Assembly: GCA_905331475.1 (NCBI GenBank)
Contig: CAJNYU010003035.1
Location: forward strand, 132,554 to 196,553
Length of the DNA: 64,000 nucleotides
Source of the DNA: Rotaria socialis
Lineage: Eukaryota > Rotifera > Eurotatoria > Philodinida > Philodinidae
Direction: 5' to 3'
This document shows positions 46,399 to 57,213 of the stretch, one piece after another; the first letter of the stretch is position 1, and each line of letters starts with the position of its first letter. The translations under genes and the position numbers were made by a program. The notes below the pieces were generated by a model, which saw only the letters and a program-made list of their open reading frames with translations, was not told where the DNA came from and ran no database searches.

Positions 46399-47728
46399 GT
46401 AAAACAACGATACTAGAAGACACGAGCGGTATTTTAACTTTATAAATACTCTGAGAAAACCTTAAAGTTAAAGTGCCACCAATAATTGCAGACATTCTTT
46501 AACCGATGAAAAACGGATGAAAAATCCACTTTCATACGTGGGTACGATAGAGAAGGATTTGTGCAATTGCACATGATAAAACTCGAAAAAATGCACTTCA
46601 GTTTATTTTGTAGGTCCCTTCGTGAGAGCTCGTACAGTTCTCTTCTATTACCATGTTATATAAACCTTTACTCGAAAAATAATACACTCATTCATTTTCG
46701 CGAAGTAGAACATAGTTTTATATTCTTTAAAAATAACTACATTGAAATCAATGTGTAGAGCTAAAGATCGTATTCTTGTCATGATTTCTTTTCAGCTATT
46801 TCTTTTTTATTTTCGGGAAAGATAACACACTTCTGTATAGAGACGGGGGGAGGAGGAAGCTGATTATGTGAATATGTTTGATTCCTTTCTGTTCGCTCAC
46901 CGTCAGACAAAAAAATATATGCTGTTTATGAGCACAATACCCGTGGTCATCACTAAGCAGGAGAATATTTATGTTTGTGATTAGGAGCAATGTCTTATAG
47001 TATAAAGTATATATTCCGATTTTCAAGACTGTCAATTATTACCATGGATTAACAATGATTGTAATTGATTGCTTTCGGGATTTTGAGTATTAAATAATGG
47101 ACTCTGACTTCATTTGATATTAATCTTAGTCTTAATCACTTAGCACAATGACAACCACGCTTTAACAGTAAATAACTCCTTTAATTGTTAATAATTGCGA
47201 GTGATTGGTTTGATGGCGATTACTCTTTTATCCCTTGTCTGTATCATAAACATCTATGAATTATTGACAAATAATTAGTAAATAATCAGCAGTAGTGTGT
47301 ACAAATGTATGCGCTGTCTGATTTAGTCTTTCCTATGGAAATCGCAAGAGATCATCAAAGAAATAATTTATTGACCTTTAAAATGTACTTGTGTCTGATA
47401 AATCTCATGTGTTCTTCATCCGTTTTATGGAACGCCTATACATGCATGAAATTAGAGAAATAAGCCGATATATCGATCAGCAGTGGCGATGAAAATTTTT
47501 TAATTTATCTACACATTCGATGAAGGCTGATTCGAGTTTGTAGATTCTTCACCGAAGTCGTAAACAAGGCTTTCGATTTTCTCATCTAAATTAAATTACT
47601 ATGACGAAATTAGTTCACAGTTCTTAGATGTTTTAATTTGTTAACAGAAATAAATTCGTTAACGCTATCTTAAGTACACAATTTCATCGTGAGTAAGTTA
47701 TAGAAGAGAATAGAAATCAAGAGTTATA
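46399..47728. other. Intron sequence upstream of the pogo-type element
   Basis: AT-rich; no exon recognised. It appears to be part of the large intron of the TM/VCBS gene. Confidence 0.4.
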
Positions 47729-48404
47729 GAGCCATGCGGGGCGAATCTAGAATGATTTTTGTACTTTTGTCTTTCATGCTCAATATCTTTTTTGCTTTAG
47801 ACGATAGAAAAAAATTTCCGTCACCAACCATGTAGAGCAAACATTTTTCTTTAATTTTGTGTTTTCAGTTTTTCAAAATCTTGTCGGAGACAGACTCTAC
47901 GCTAGTTTTCCCAAGAGCCCTAACAGCGTTCTAGATTCGCCCCACTTTGGGGTGAATTAAGAATTAATCATCATATAGCGGGGCGAATCTAGAATTCCAT
48001 TGAATTTCAACATCATCATAAAAATTAAAGTTTCTCATCTATTTTTTATCCGATTTTGTTCATTTTTTCATTAATGTGTAGCTTAATTATTTCTCTACAA
48101 ACGTATACTAGTTTTATTCAATAGATCTCCAATATGTCCAAACACTAGATCTTCTTCTGGAAGCACCAAGAAAATTTTGTGTATCGATTCGCCCCATATG
48201 GGGTGAATCTAGAATCATATAGAAGTAAGCGGGGCGAATCTAGAAAGTAAGCTATTTTTGCTGGATCTCATAAAATTGAAATTTTCTATTCTTTAATAAT
48301 ATTTTTTCGACTTACTCTCTATAACCAAAAATTTTCAGCTCATCAATCTCTACTACTCTATACTACTTCTCTTCTCCTATGAATAAAAATAAAAAAGAAA
48401 TATT
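47729..48404 (+). repeat. Left 676-bp TIR with internal site array
   Basis: Contains repeated copies of CGGGGCGAATCTAGAA at about 47737, 47929 (reverse, followed by a half-site GGGGTGAATTAAG), 47979, 48186 (palindromic pair ATTCGCCCCATATGGGGTGA) and 48230. These are probable transposase binding sites. Confidence 0.85.
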
Positions 48405-48489
48405 CATTTCATACAATTTATTTTTAAAAAATATTCATTTCTTACAATTTATTTTCATAAAATATACATTAAAACTAATAAAAGTTACA

Positions 48490-50009
48490 TTAATTTCGTA
48501 TTGTTGCAGTAAGATCAAGAGAAGATTGAAGAAAACACTGTTCGCATGTGAAATTCGAAGTGGATAAGCCGTAGAATAGCTGAGAACAATTAGCACAACA
48601 AACCTTAATGCATGTTGTGCACTTGGTATAGGACCCATTGAGAATTTCTTGATTGCAACGACAACATGTAATTGATGATTGAGCATATGAATAGAAAGCG
48701 TTTAAGGATTGATTATAACCATAAGGTGCAGGCATTTGAGTAGAATAAGGCATTTGTGGTGGTATATATGGAACATTCGAGTGACAAGATATCATTGGCA
48801 TCATATTTGCATTTGTATCATTGGAAGCATCTTCGTCGTCGAATGTCACAAACGTCGGTTTGGTAAGTGGTTTTGGTTTTCGTCCACTGAAAAAGAAAAA
48901 AAAGATATTAAAGAAATCAAGTGCGTTTATTCTTATTGTTATTTTCATTCATTCTTTTCTCATTAATTTAAGTAATTCAATACCATACTCGATTGCGATT
49001 TTGCTAATTCGTGTACTGATGTGAGCGTTGTGTCCGTCGAGAATCAATAAGACAGGTTTTGGAATATCTTTCACATAAGGAATGAAATGATATCTAAGCC
49101 AATCAAAAAATATCTGTTCCTCCACCCACCCGGAAAGACTAGCATTAAAACGTGTTCCAGGAAAGCAGTTCTTGGAGATCCATGAACTCCAAAGATGTGC
49201 ACCTTGAAATATAATGTAAGGCGGAAGAATTCTTAAAGTAAAAATTTTGAAGTAAGAACATTAATAAAATAAGACAAAAACTTACTTTCCATTAGCACTG
49301 CTACACACAAGCACTGTTGTTAAATTTTTGCCTGTACCAGAGTGTGATGCAATTGGATATTTTGTCGATCGCTTCACAATGACACACAGACGTCCGGGGT
49401 CATCAAGAAAGCCACATTCATCTACGTTGAATATGGCATTCGGTCGATCGAGAAGTTTGTATTTCACCAGTACGTCATGAAGATTTTTAAACCAGCCTTC
49501 TGCAAAGTAGTTAAAAAAAGAATCTTTCTGAGCATTATACTAATGATAAATAAAATATACTCACGGATAGCTTGTGGATTACAGGATACAGAACGCACCT
49601 TCTCCAGCTTCATACTTTGTGTGACCTTGAGTTCAGGATGTCGGGTCATAAATCCCGAGAACCAATCAAGAAGTGGTGCAGTTCGACTGATCTTTTTTCC
49701 TAATTCCAACATATAAGACCTAGCAATGTCGATAAGAGATTTTCGTAACAATGGTAATTGCCATTTTTCAAAAATTTCAACTGTGTGAACTAGAAATTCT
49801 TCTTCTTCGGTTGAAAATATTGTATGACCACCACGTTTAGCATGACCATGCTTTCCAGCAAGTCGAGCATAAAGTGTAGATAAAGGTATATTACGATCAC
49901 AGGCAACATCGCATGGCTTGAGATTCTCGTTTCGAATAGCTTCTAGAGCCTTTTGTATATCAGCCTCCGAGTATTTGGATATAGTTTTTCGTTTGTAATG
50001 TCGAACCAT
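48490..50009 (-). CDS. Pogo-type transposase, 432 aa, lacks third catalytic Asp
   Basis: Four exons: 49565-50009, 49286-49499, 48989-49231 and 48490-48886, totalling 1299 nt in phase. Residues about 1-50 are a CENP-B/Psq helix-turn-helix (MVRHYKRKTISKYSEADIQK, ALEAIRNENLKPCDVACDRN). A second DNA-binding HTH follows to about residue 140. The DDE domain shows the first Asp in AIFNVDECGFLDD and the second in VLLILDGHNAH. After HISTRISKIAI the product jumps to a Pro/Tyr-rich linker and a Cys-rich tail (CCRCNQEILNGSYTKC, CANCSQLF), without the usual L-P-P-H-T-x-x-x-Q-P-L-D segment that carries the third Asp. The predicted enzyme should therefore be inactive unless I mis-spliced it. The Cys pairs could form a zinc finger. 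Confidence 0.8.
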
Positions 50010-50380
50010 ATGAATATAATATTAATGGAATGTACACGTAAACGAACAACACATGAACAAATGGCGATGCAACGCAATAGAAAGAAAGATGATAATGACG
50101 ATGGTGACGATGAATTTGTTCTTTTTATTTTAATATCTGATATGCCAATTAGACGGAATGAGGTCACGAATAAGTTCAGTCAGTAACTGTCATCGTCAGT
50201 CACAGCGTTATTGTTCGATATCACAACGAGCGTCATTGTTCTTTTCTTTTCTCTCTCATACTATTTGTTCAGAGAGTAAATATATACAAACTTGACGATG
50301 AGTAATAAAATAAAATTTGATTTTTTTCTCAAAAATGTTCCATGATATGATCGGTCACCGAGAACATTTTTACGTTATCT

Positions 50381-51056
50381 AATATTTCTTTTTAATTTTT
50401 ATTCATAGGAGAAGAGAAGTAGTATAGAGTAGTAGAGATTGATGAGCTGAAAATTTTTGGTTATAGAGAGTAAGTCGAAAAAATATTATTAAAGAATAGA
50501 AAATTTCAATTTTATGAGATCCAGCAAAAATAGCTTACTTTCTAGATTCGCCCCGCTTACTTCTATATGATTCTAGATTCACCCCATATGGGGCGAATCG
50601 ATACACAAAATTTTCTTGGTGCTTCCAGAAGAAGATCTAGTGTTTGGACATATTGGAGATCTATTGAATAAAACTAGTATACGTTTGTAGAGAAATAATT
50701 AAGCTACACATTAATGAAAAAATGAACAAAATCGGATAAAAAATAGATGAGAAACTTTAATTTTTATGATGATGTTGAAATTCAATGGAATTCTAGATTC
50801 GCCCCGCTATATGATGATTAATTCTTAATTCACCCCAAAGTGGGGCGAATCTAGAACGCTGTTAGGGCTCTTGGGAAAACTAGCGTAGAGTCTGTCTCCG
50901 ACAAGATTTTGAAAAACTGAAAACACAAAATTAAAGAAAAATGTTTGCTCTACATGGTTGGTGACGGAAATTTTTTTCTATCGTCTAAAGCAAAAAAGAT
51001 ATTGAGCATGAAAGACAAAAGTACAAAAATCATTCTAGATTCGCCCCGCATGGCTC
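50381..51056 (-). repeat. Right 676-bp TIR with internal site array
   Basis: Inverted copy of the left TIR with the same five-site layout. It ends CCGCATGGCTC at 51056 next to TA. Confidence 0.85.
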
Positions 51057-51058
51057 TA

Positions 51059-51580
51059 AGCAACAAAGAGCACACAACAATATTAAGTGCATCAGTGAAG
51101 TGTTGGCTTATAATTCTTGACTTGACTTAGTTTCGTTACTAATTCACCAAACTGCTCCCTGAACAAGTGATGGTTACTGTCTATTGCAGACTGTCACTGC
51201 TCACGAGATGACTATAACTCAACCACTCAACTCCACTCACTTATTGACCAAGTGTCCTCCGTATATATAGATAAAAGAGAGAGAGAGAAAGAGAGAGAAA
51301 TAGGTGAGAGATGTATGAATGGGAGGCACGAATCGAAGAAAATGGAGAGAAAAGAAATAACGCGGAAAAGAGAGGAGAGGAAAGAGAACAGAGTAAAGAA
51401 CAAGGGGTGTTGTACAAAAGAACATCCATTGCATTACGTAATATCTATTTGAAATAGAACACATACCTTTTTGGTACATCATATTTCGTCGTAACAAGAC
51501 ATGTAGTGATTTTTTGTCTTTTTCAGAGCGATTAACGTAAGTCTGCGTTTTGCATCAGCAATAGACGCATGTCAAACTTT
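51059..51580. other. Spacer between two transposons
   Basis: GA-rich low-complexity sequence at about 51270-51400 (GAGAGAAAGAGAGAGAAA-type). No gene. Confidence 0.5.
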
Positions 51581-52740
51581 TCAGGGTGGTTTAACACCTT
51601 TACGCCACTCTGGTTTGATTTTAATGTCAAATAATTTCACTAAGTATTTTATATTAAATTGAAGCCCGTAAAAATCTGCCTTTATTGGTGATAAATGATA
51701 AAAGTTACGAAGACCATTTAATGTCGAAGTTACGAGATTTTCAGAAGTTTGATACCTATTTTGGTATAGAAAAGTTAAGTACCAATAATTCAAAAATGAA
51801 ATAAAACAGTTTTCTTAGATATTTTTACATGATTCGATAGAGCCCGACGAGCTCTAGAAAACTATATATTTAAACCTACTTTGAGTCATCTTTTTCAGAT
51901 AAAAAATTCTAAAAACTACTCGGAAAATCCCAAAAGGTGTCAAAAATGAATCGTTTCTCCAATAACATTAGTCTTTTTCATTAGTTATGTTAGTTTAGAC
52001 ATCTTGAAATATGCTCACTCGATGCCACTTGAAAAATTGCATCGAATGTGCAAATTTCAAAACGTCTAAGACAGCAAAAATAATGAATAAAATTTTATTT
52101 TATTAAAAAATAGAGTGTTTTTCTTCCTTATGAAAAAGCTGTTAGCACAATCCCTTGTGGGACTAAAGATGTGTAACATGATGGATATATTGTTGCTAAT
52201 TAAGTGGAAATCCTTTTGTCCCATTTCGTTACACACATTTGTAGCTGAACCTATATCTGATACTTTACAACTACAGTTTCTCTGTCACGGTCCGTGGGGA
52301 GGGGGGTCCAAATTTCTACCTTTCAACACTTCAACACTCCTTTCAGATCGTGTTTCACAAAAAAAGTAAAGTTTTCAAATGTTTTTGTGATTTTACAAGC
52401 AATTTTTAAATTGTTTATCTGAAAACGATGGCTCAAACTAGTTTTAAAATATACAGTTTTGTAGAGTCCACCGAGCTCTATCGAATCGTGTAGAAAATCT
52501 AAGAAAAATGTTTATTTTATTTTTGAATTACTGGCGTCTTACTTTCCTACATCAAAATAGGTATCACATTTCTGAAAATCTCGCAAGTTCGATATTAAAA
52601 GGTCTTCGTAACCTTTATCATTTAGCACCAATAAACGCAGCGTTTTACGGGCTTCAATTTGATATGAAACATTTAGTGAAACCATTTGACATTAAGACCG
52701 AACTATTATAGAAGGACGTAAAGGTTTTGAACCACCCTGA
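51581..52740. mobile_element. 1.16 kb element with about 340-bp inverted repeats
   Basis: The ends are TCAGGGTGGTT and AACCACCCTGA. Arms 51581-about 51920 and about 52395-52740 are inverted copies, roughly 80 percent by eye, and both can be read as the same peptide (NYWYLTFLYQNRYQTSEN versus NYWRLTFLHQNRYHISEN), which is a consequence of the repeat. The centre has no transposase; it holds a copy of the CTCTGTCACGGTCCGTGGGG dispersed repeat (52275-52365). It lies in the same large intron as the pogo-type element. Confidence 0.75.
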
Positions 52741-53489
52741 AGAACAGATTCAGCACTTGAGAATCTTCGATACGAAATCTAGGAAATGGCTAGTGTCTTA
52801 TGATGATTCACTGGATTACTGAATGAAAAAATCCTGGGATGCAATGACGAAATGTAGTTGCTTGTACTGGCGCGTAGACCGCGTTCTCATTATGACTCAT
52901 AGCCATTGTTATTCAAAAACTAAAGTCTGTAGTGTATTTCAATACTAGCTGCGAAAATTATATGAAATCAGTTTCAGTCCATCTAAAATGTAATAGTATT
53001 GATACAAGCAGAGACACTTATGAATTTTGATTACAACTACTGTAGATACTATTTGCCACGTCATCGTAATAAAATTTCGTAGTATGAGTAACGTCAACAA
53101 GTTGATGTTTTCTAATGAATGAAAATCCTATACACTTGAATGGGCTAGATATAATTGATATATCAGAATAGCCGAAGTGATGAATTCTTGAGCTGTGACC
53201 TAATGGCGGCACATCGATTTCATTAGTAAAATGGAAAAACGCCTGCGAAAATGGGTTCTAAAGCGGTTGCAATAAGAATATTTTTACGATTTAAAGCACA
53301 TTTCTATGGTGGTGCCTTGCCATTTCTGAAGGAAGGACGGCATTAAAAATTGTACTAACAGCATTGTAGACGCTGTTACTAATTATTTACTAATTATTGT
53401 CCCATAATTCGTAGATGATTACATACTGAACTGTTTCACGTATCCATGAAAGTATGAATCAGCTGAAATTAATACATGAAGAATAGGGG
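52741..53489. other. Spacer, nothing recognised
   Basis: No exon, repeat arm or RNA fold was supported. It lies in the large intron. Confidence 0.4.
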
Positions 53490-54290
53490 TGCACCAAATC
53501 CAAATCCAGTCAAACCCAAATCCAACTCTTTGTTTGGACTTGATAGGGTTTGGCTAGATTTGGATTTGGTTGTGACTGAACTTGACTAGAGTTCACTAAA
53601 GTATGACACTGCTTGAACAAATTTAATCAGATTCGACTATGCTGTGCCCAATTTGAATGAATTTGACGAGGATCTTGCTAGATCTGGCTGAATTTGAGTA
53701 GATTTTAGCAAGTTTTTCATTGAATATAGGAAGATTTTAATACATTGGGCTGGGTTTCACAAGGTTTGAACAAGAATTAACTAGAATCTGTGTAGGCTTG
53801 CTCTGACTTCAAAGGATTCCACTAGAATCAAGCTGCCATTCATCAGACTTGACTTAGACTTGATACAAATAAATCATATTTTATTGAACTTGACCAGATT
53901 TGACCTGGATTTCACAGGATTCACTCGAATTTTCTTTGATTGCATCACATTTCTCCATAATTTCACCAGATTTGGCCAAAGCTTGACCAGATTTTATTCA
54001 ATTTGGCTTGGGTCTCACCAGTAACCTGAGTTTGTGTAGGAGTTGTTTAGATTTTGTTAGTTTCCATTAAATTTGGCGGGCTCTGAATTGAACGTGACAA
54101 CATTTGACCTGTTTTCGGGAAGAATAAGGCAGTTTTAACTCGGTTTGACGAAAGTTTGACTCATTTCGACTAGATTTTAGCAGATTTTAGCATATTTTAG
54201 CTAGATTTTCTGGGTTGAAATCAGATTCGACTGGAATTTGACTCGAGTTCATTAGGTTTCATTAGAATTTCACTGGACCTGACCATGCTT
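53490..54290. repeat. 800-bp degenerate array of TTGACTAGATTT-like words
   Basis: The sequence is built from drifting copies of TTTGACTAGATTT, with variants such as TTTGGCTAGATTTGG and CACAGGATTC, and a spacing of about 10-22 bp. No coding frame; diverged too far for a clean period. Confidence 0.75.
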
Positions 54291-54297
54291 CATGTGA

Positions 54298-54413
54298 GGG
54301 TGTGGCTATGGGTGCTGGTCTGGGTGTTGGCGTGAGTGAGGATCTTCTTTTCAGCTACACATCTCCAGTTACAGGCAAAGCGAATGCCACCGCCACACCC
54401 ATACCCACACCCT
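54298..54413. repeat. TGTGGG-arm hairpin 9
   Basis: Outer arms are TGAGGGTGTGGCTATGGGTG and CACCCATACCCACACCCTCA, complementary with small mismatches. The loop is about 55 bases. Confidence 0.8.
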
Positions 54414-54569
54414 CAAGATTGCCCTTCTTTCATCTAATTGAGAATAAAAGATCCTTTACATTTACTTGTTATGAGTTTTTCAATAAAAATGAGTGCACGA
54501 TTCTCCAACCTACTATTTCATTGACAATTTTATGCATGTAGCTAATGTTGTTCATTGGAGAAAGTGACG

Positions 54570-54877
54570 TTCAGACTAGGACCACGACAGCTCCAGGTCA
54601 CGAACTGGGTTCAAACGAACCGGTGAACAGTTCGAAAAGCTCTCTCGAACTGAGCTGAACCGAACTGAACTTTTCGGACAGTTCATCGGTTCGTTTGAAC
54701 CCGATTCATGAGCTGGAACTATTGTGGTGCTAGTGACCTATAGAATAGTCCTTGCTAGTTATCTGAGTTGACTTGAACTGTTCGAACAGTTCAGTTCAGT
54801 TTGAGAGAGCTGCACAAACAGCTGACCAGTTCGGAACTGTTTCCGAACTGTTATAGTCCTAGTTCAGACATATCTTC
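54570..54877. repeat. Array of the palindromic word GTTCGAAC
   Basis: Many copies of GAACTGTTCGAACAGTTC-like words occur in both orientations, framed by GTTCAGACTAGGAC and an inverted GTCCTAGTTCAGAC. It resembles the GACTAGTC and GGAATTCC arrays in organisation, with a different word. Confidence 0.65.
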
Positions 54878-54902
54878 CCATATTATCTCTATGAAATTTT
54901 AG

Positions 54903-55068
54903 GAGAAGTGACAACTGGAACGACGACAACAACAACAGCAACAACAGCAACAGCAACAACAACAACAACAGCAACTACAACTACAACAACAGCAACTACA
55001 ACCACAACAACAGTAACTACAACCACAACAACAGCAACTACAACAACAACTACTACTACTGCTACTAC
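54903..55068 (+). CDS. Thr-rich linker exon of the TM/VCBS protein
   Basis: After a TTTTAG acceptor the frame reads GEVTTGTTTTTTATTATATT and goes on as almost pure Thr/Ala from ACA/ACT/GCA codons, ending at a GTAATAG donor in phase 1. Both junctions keep phase, upstream with the transmembrane exon (46280-46398) and downstream with the VCBS exon (57214 on). The stretch would be an extended, probably O-glycosylated extracellular spacer. Confidence 0.55.
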
Positions 55069-55092
55069 CGCAAGTAATAGACTAAATAGTTA

Positions 55093-56003
55093 AATAATAC
55101 TTTTCTCAGCGTTTTGAAGCAGCTTCCCTCTTCCAAACAGGATTCTCATGCTATGACATACTATTGGGCTGAAGTTTGGGTGAAGTACGTTTCCTCTCGC
55201 CTCCTTCCGAACTCCGGACATGTGTCCAGTCGTTCAGAAATAAAATTTTGTCCTTACAGATTTATGACGGTAATTCGAAAACATTTATGCATAGAAGTTC
55301 GTAATAGAAAAGCAGGGAAAGCTGAATGGTTTGATCGCATGTGCGGAATAGAATGCTCCTTGCAATATATAATGTAGCTCTGGAGATCGTAATGAACAAG
55401 GTCGGATGTTTAGAATGTACCTATGTCTAATAATGGAAGGTCACGTACTGTAAGTGAAGAAAATTAGATATCTTAAGATCAAATGAAAACTCCCATCACG
55501 AAACTACCAAATTTAAAATATTACGTGCTGATAGCATACCTTGAGCAAGTTATTTAATTTTCAAAGCATGCGAATTTTAGGTAAGGTAGCGAAAATGCAA
55601 AATTGAAGTGAATTTTTGTTTCCGCGTATATGTAAATGGTTTGATGGAGCTTGGAAAACTGATCACGGATATATACTTTTTATTTCGGTTTGATCATTTT
55701 TGGCTGAGAAAATCATAAAACACTAGGTTGACCATGAAAATGCTACTTTTTTCCATGAACTGTTTTTTTTCTCTAGAAATTGTCAAATTTCAATTTCAAT
55801 TTCAATTATTCTGTGAACTTATTAAAAGTACTATATTCGGAATCAGCACGAAAAACTGAATAGGAAAATGTTATTTGATTAGATGTAGAGCTAATAGGGA
55901 TAAAAATTTCTTTCGAAAAGAAATAGGACCAATAGGCTAAAAGTATGTATCAGTGAGCATTCTTGCAAACCTATCTCCTTTTTGTAACAATAGATAGAAG
56001 CAA
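55093..56003. other. Intron-like spacer, nothing recognised
   Basis: An 87-codon open frame at 55114-55377 has no recognisable feature. The rest is AT-rich. Confidence 0.4.
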
Positions 56004-56092
56004 CTGTGGGTGTGGGTGTGTGGGTTTGGGTGAGGTTGTGGGTGTCGATGTTAATGTTTGTCTTCTCTTTGTCTACACCCACACCCACACCC
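56004..56092. repeat. TGTGGG-arm hairpin 10
   Basis: The left arm is TGTGGGTGTGGGTGTGTGGG with further units to 56045. The right arm ACACCCACACCCACACCC is at 56075-56092. Confidence 0.85.
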
Positions 56093-56110
56093 TGATGGTC
56101 GGTGGAGCTG

Positions 56111-56173
56111 CTCTGTCACGGTCTGTATTAGGATGTATGGAGCCACTAGAAACCATCACAGACCGTTACAGAG
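56111..56173. repeat. 63-bp mini-palindrome with CTCTGTNACGGTCTGT ends
   Basis: CTCTGTCACGGTCTGT at the left pairs with ACAGACCGTTACAGAG at the right. The left-end word recurs at 56248 and 52275, so it is the end of a dispersed short inverted-repeat family. Confidence 0.7.
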
Positions 56174-56247
56174 AAATTTAATAATTAATAATTGATTCAT
56201 AATTAATTATTTGTCATATTAATTAACCAATTAGCTGATTAATTAAT

Positions 56248-56335
56248 TTCTCTGTAACGGTCTGTGGGGAGCGGGTGATGGATCCAAATGTCTACCCTGT
56301 ATACTGTAACACTCCTTTCAAATCGTGTTTCACAA
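56248..56335. repeat. Dispersed repeat (CTCTGTAACGGTCTGTGGGG family)
   Basis: Shares CTCTGTNACGGTCYGTGGGGAG, a TCCAAAT-TCTACC block and AACACTCCTTTCARATCGTG with 52275-52365. A reverse, more diverged copy lies near 10530-10625. No coding. Confidence 0.7.
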
Positions 56336-56707
56336 AAGATGCCAATGCATTATTAAGCAAGCGTGCTCAAAAAACTTACCACTTTATGTCAGGGTTTGAA
56401 ATATAATGAGAAAACACTAAAACAGCTGATTAGATGTGTCAAAATTAGAAGTATTAGTTTCCATTCCCATTTTTGGGAATGAAAAGCAACCGTCTACAAT
56501 ACGACAGTGGTACACGCTTATCCACTTTTCATTCTTTCAAATCACATTAAAAGAAATTTCAAAGTGTATGCTGTTCCTAGAGGACCGGGGAATCCTCACA
56601 CTCCTAACGGGAATAAGCGCTCAACAACGCTTGTAACTATGGACCCCTGTTTAAATTGTAATTTTTTCGTTATGTTACAAAAGGCATTTATTGTAACACT
56701 AATGGAA

Positions 56708-56757
56708 ATGGGCATGGGTGTGAGTTTGTTCTTCATCTTTACTCGCACCCACACCCT
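56708..56757. repeat. TGTGGG-arm hairpin 11
   Basis: The arms GGCATGGGTGTGAG and CTCGCACCCACACC surround a loop of about 20 bases. It is directly followed by the MITE at 56759. Confidence 0.75.
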
Positions 56758-56758
56758 T

Positions 56759-57040
56759 CTCTGTAAAAAAAGGTGTCATATTGAACCTTTCATCGGTACA
56801 ATTTTCAGAACCTTTTAAAAGTTCTAGCCAAAAAGTCTTGAACCTAAAATAGTTTTAGACAGAAATGCGGAACCTAAAATAGTTTTAGACAGAAATGCGG
56901 AACCTGAATAGGTTCGAGCTTTTTGGCTAGAATCTTAAAAAAAGGTTCTGACTATGGCACCTAAATCTAGAATCTTAAAAGGTTCTAGACCCTCTCTTGA
57001 GCCATAAATGGTTCAGTACGACACCTTCTTTTTTAGAGAG
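56759..57040. mobile_element. MITE with CTCT...AGAG ends and GGTTCTAGA word array
   Basis: The left end CTCTGTAAAAAAAGGTGTCA and the right end GACACCTTCTTTTTTAGAG are inverted copies. The interior repeats GAACCT and GGTTCTAG, with a direct duplication of AACCTAAAATAGTTTTAGAC. 282 bp, non-coding. Its build is the same as the element at 44.8 kb, with a different word. Confidence 0.7.
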
Positions 57041-57213
57041 TTTGATTGTGCGTTAGACTGTGGAATATTGTTCAAAACAAAAGACTTGATTATCCCATGT
57101 GTCGGTTAGATTCGAACTGAAATAAAGTTATAAAGAGCCCATAGGATGTGACTATAGGATATACTGTCTTCAAATGAGTACATTATGTGAAGAAAAGCAT
57201 TTGTATTTGATAG

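Larger units (their letters stand above)
47729..51056 (-). mobile_element. Pogo/Tigger-type DNA transposon, 3328 bp
   Basis: Terminal inverted repeats of 676 bp (47729-48404 and 50381-51056) begin GAGCCATGCGGGGCGAATCT and are flanked on both sides by TA (47727-47728 and 51057-51058), the target duplication of the Tc1/mariner/pogo superfamily. No mismatch was seen in the TIR stretches compared by eye, so the insertion is young. The single gene inside is a pogo-type transposase on the minus strand. The element sits in the large intron of the TM/VCBS gene. Confidence 0.9.

Noticed and set aside
46214..46495. Minus-strand hydrophobic frame
   Set aside because: Shadow of the plus-strand transmembrane exon, which has correct splice sites and phase.
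51581..52711. Two related open frames (FLNYWRLTFLHQNRY and NYWYLTFLYQNRY) suggesting a duplicated gene
   Set aside because: They are the two arms of the inverted repeat read in opposite directions; no start, splice or domain support.
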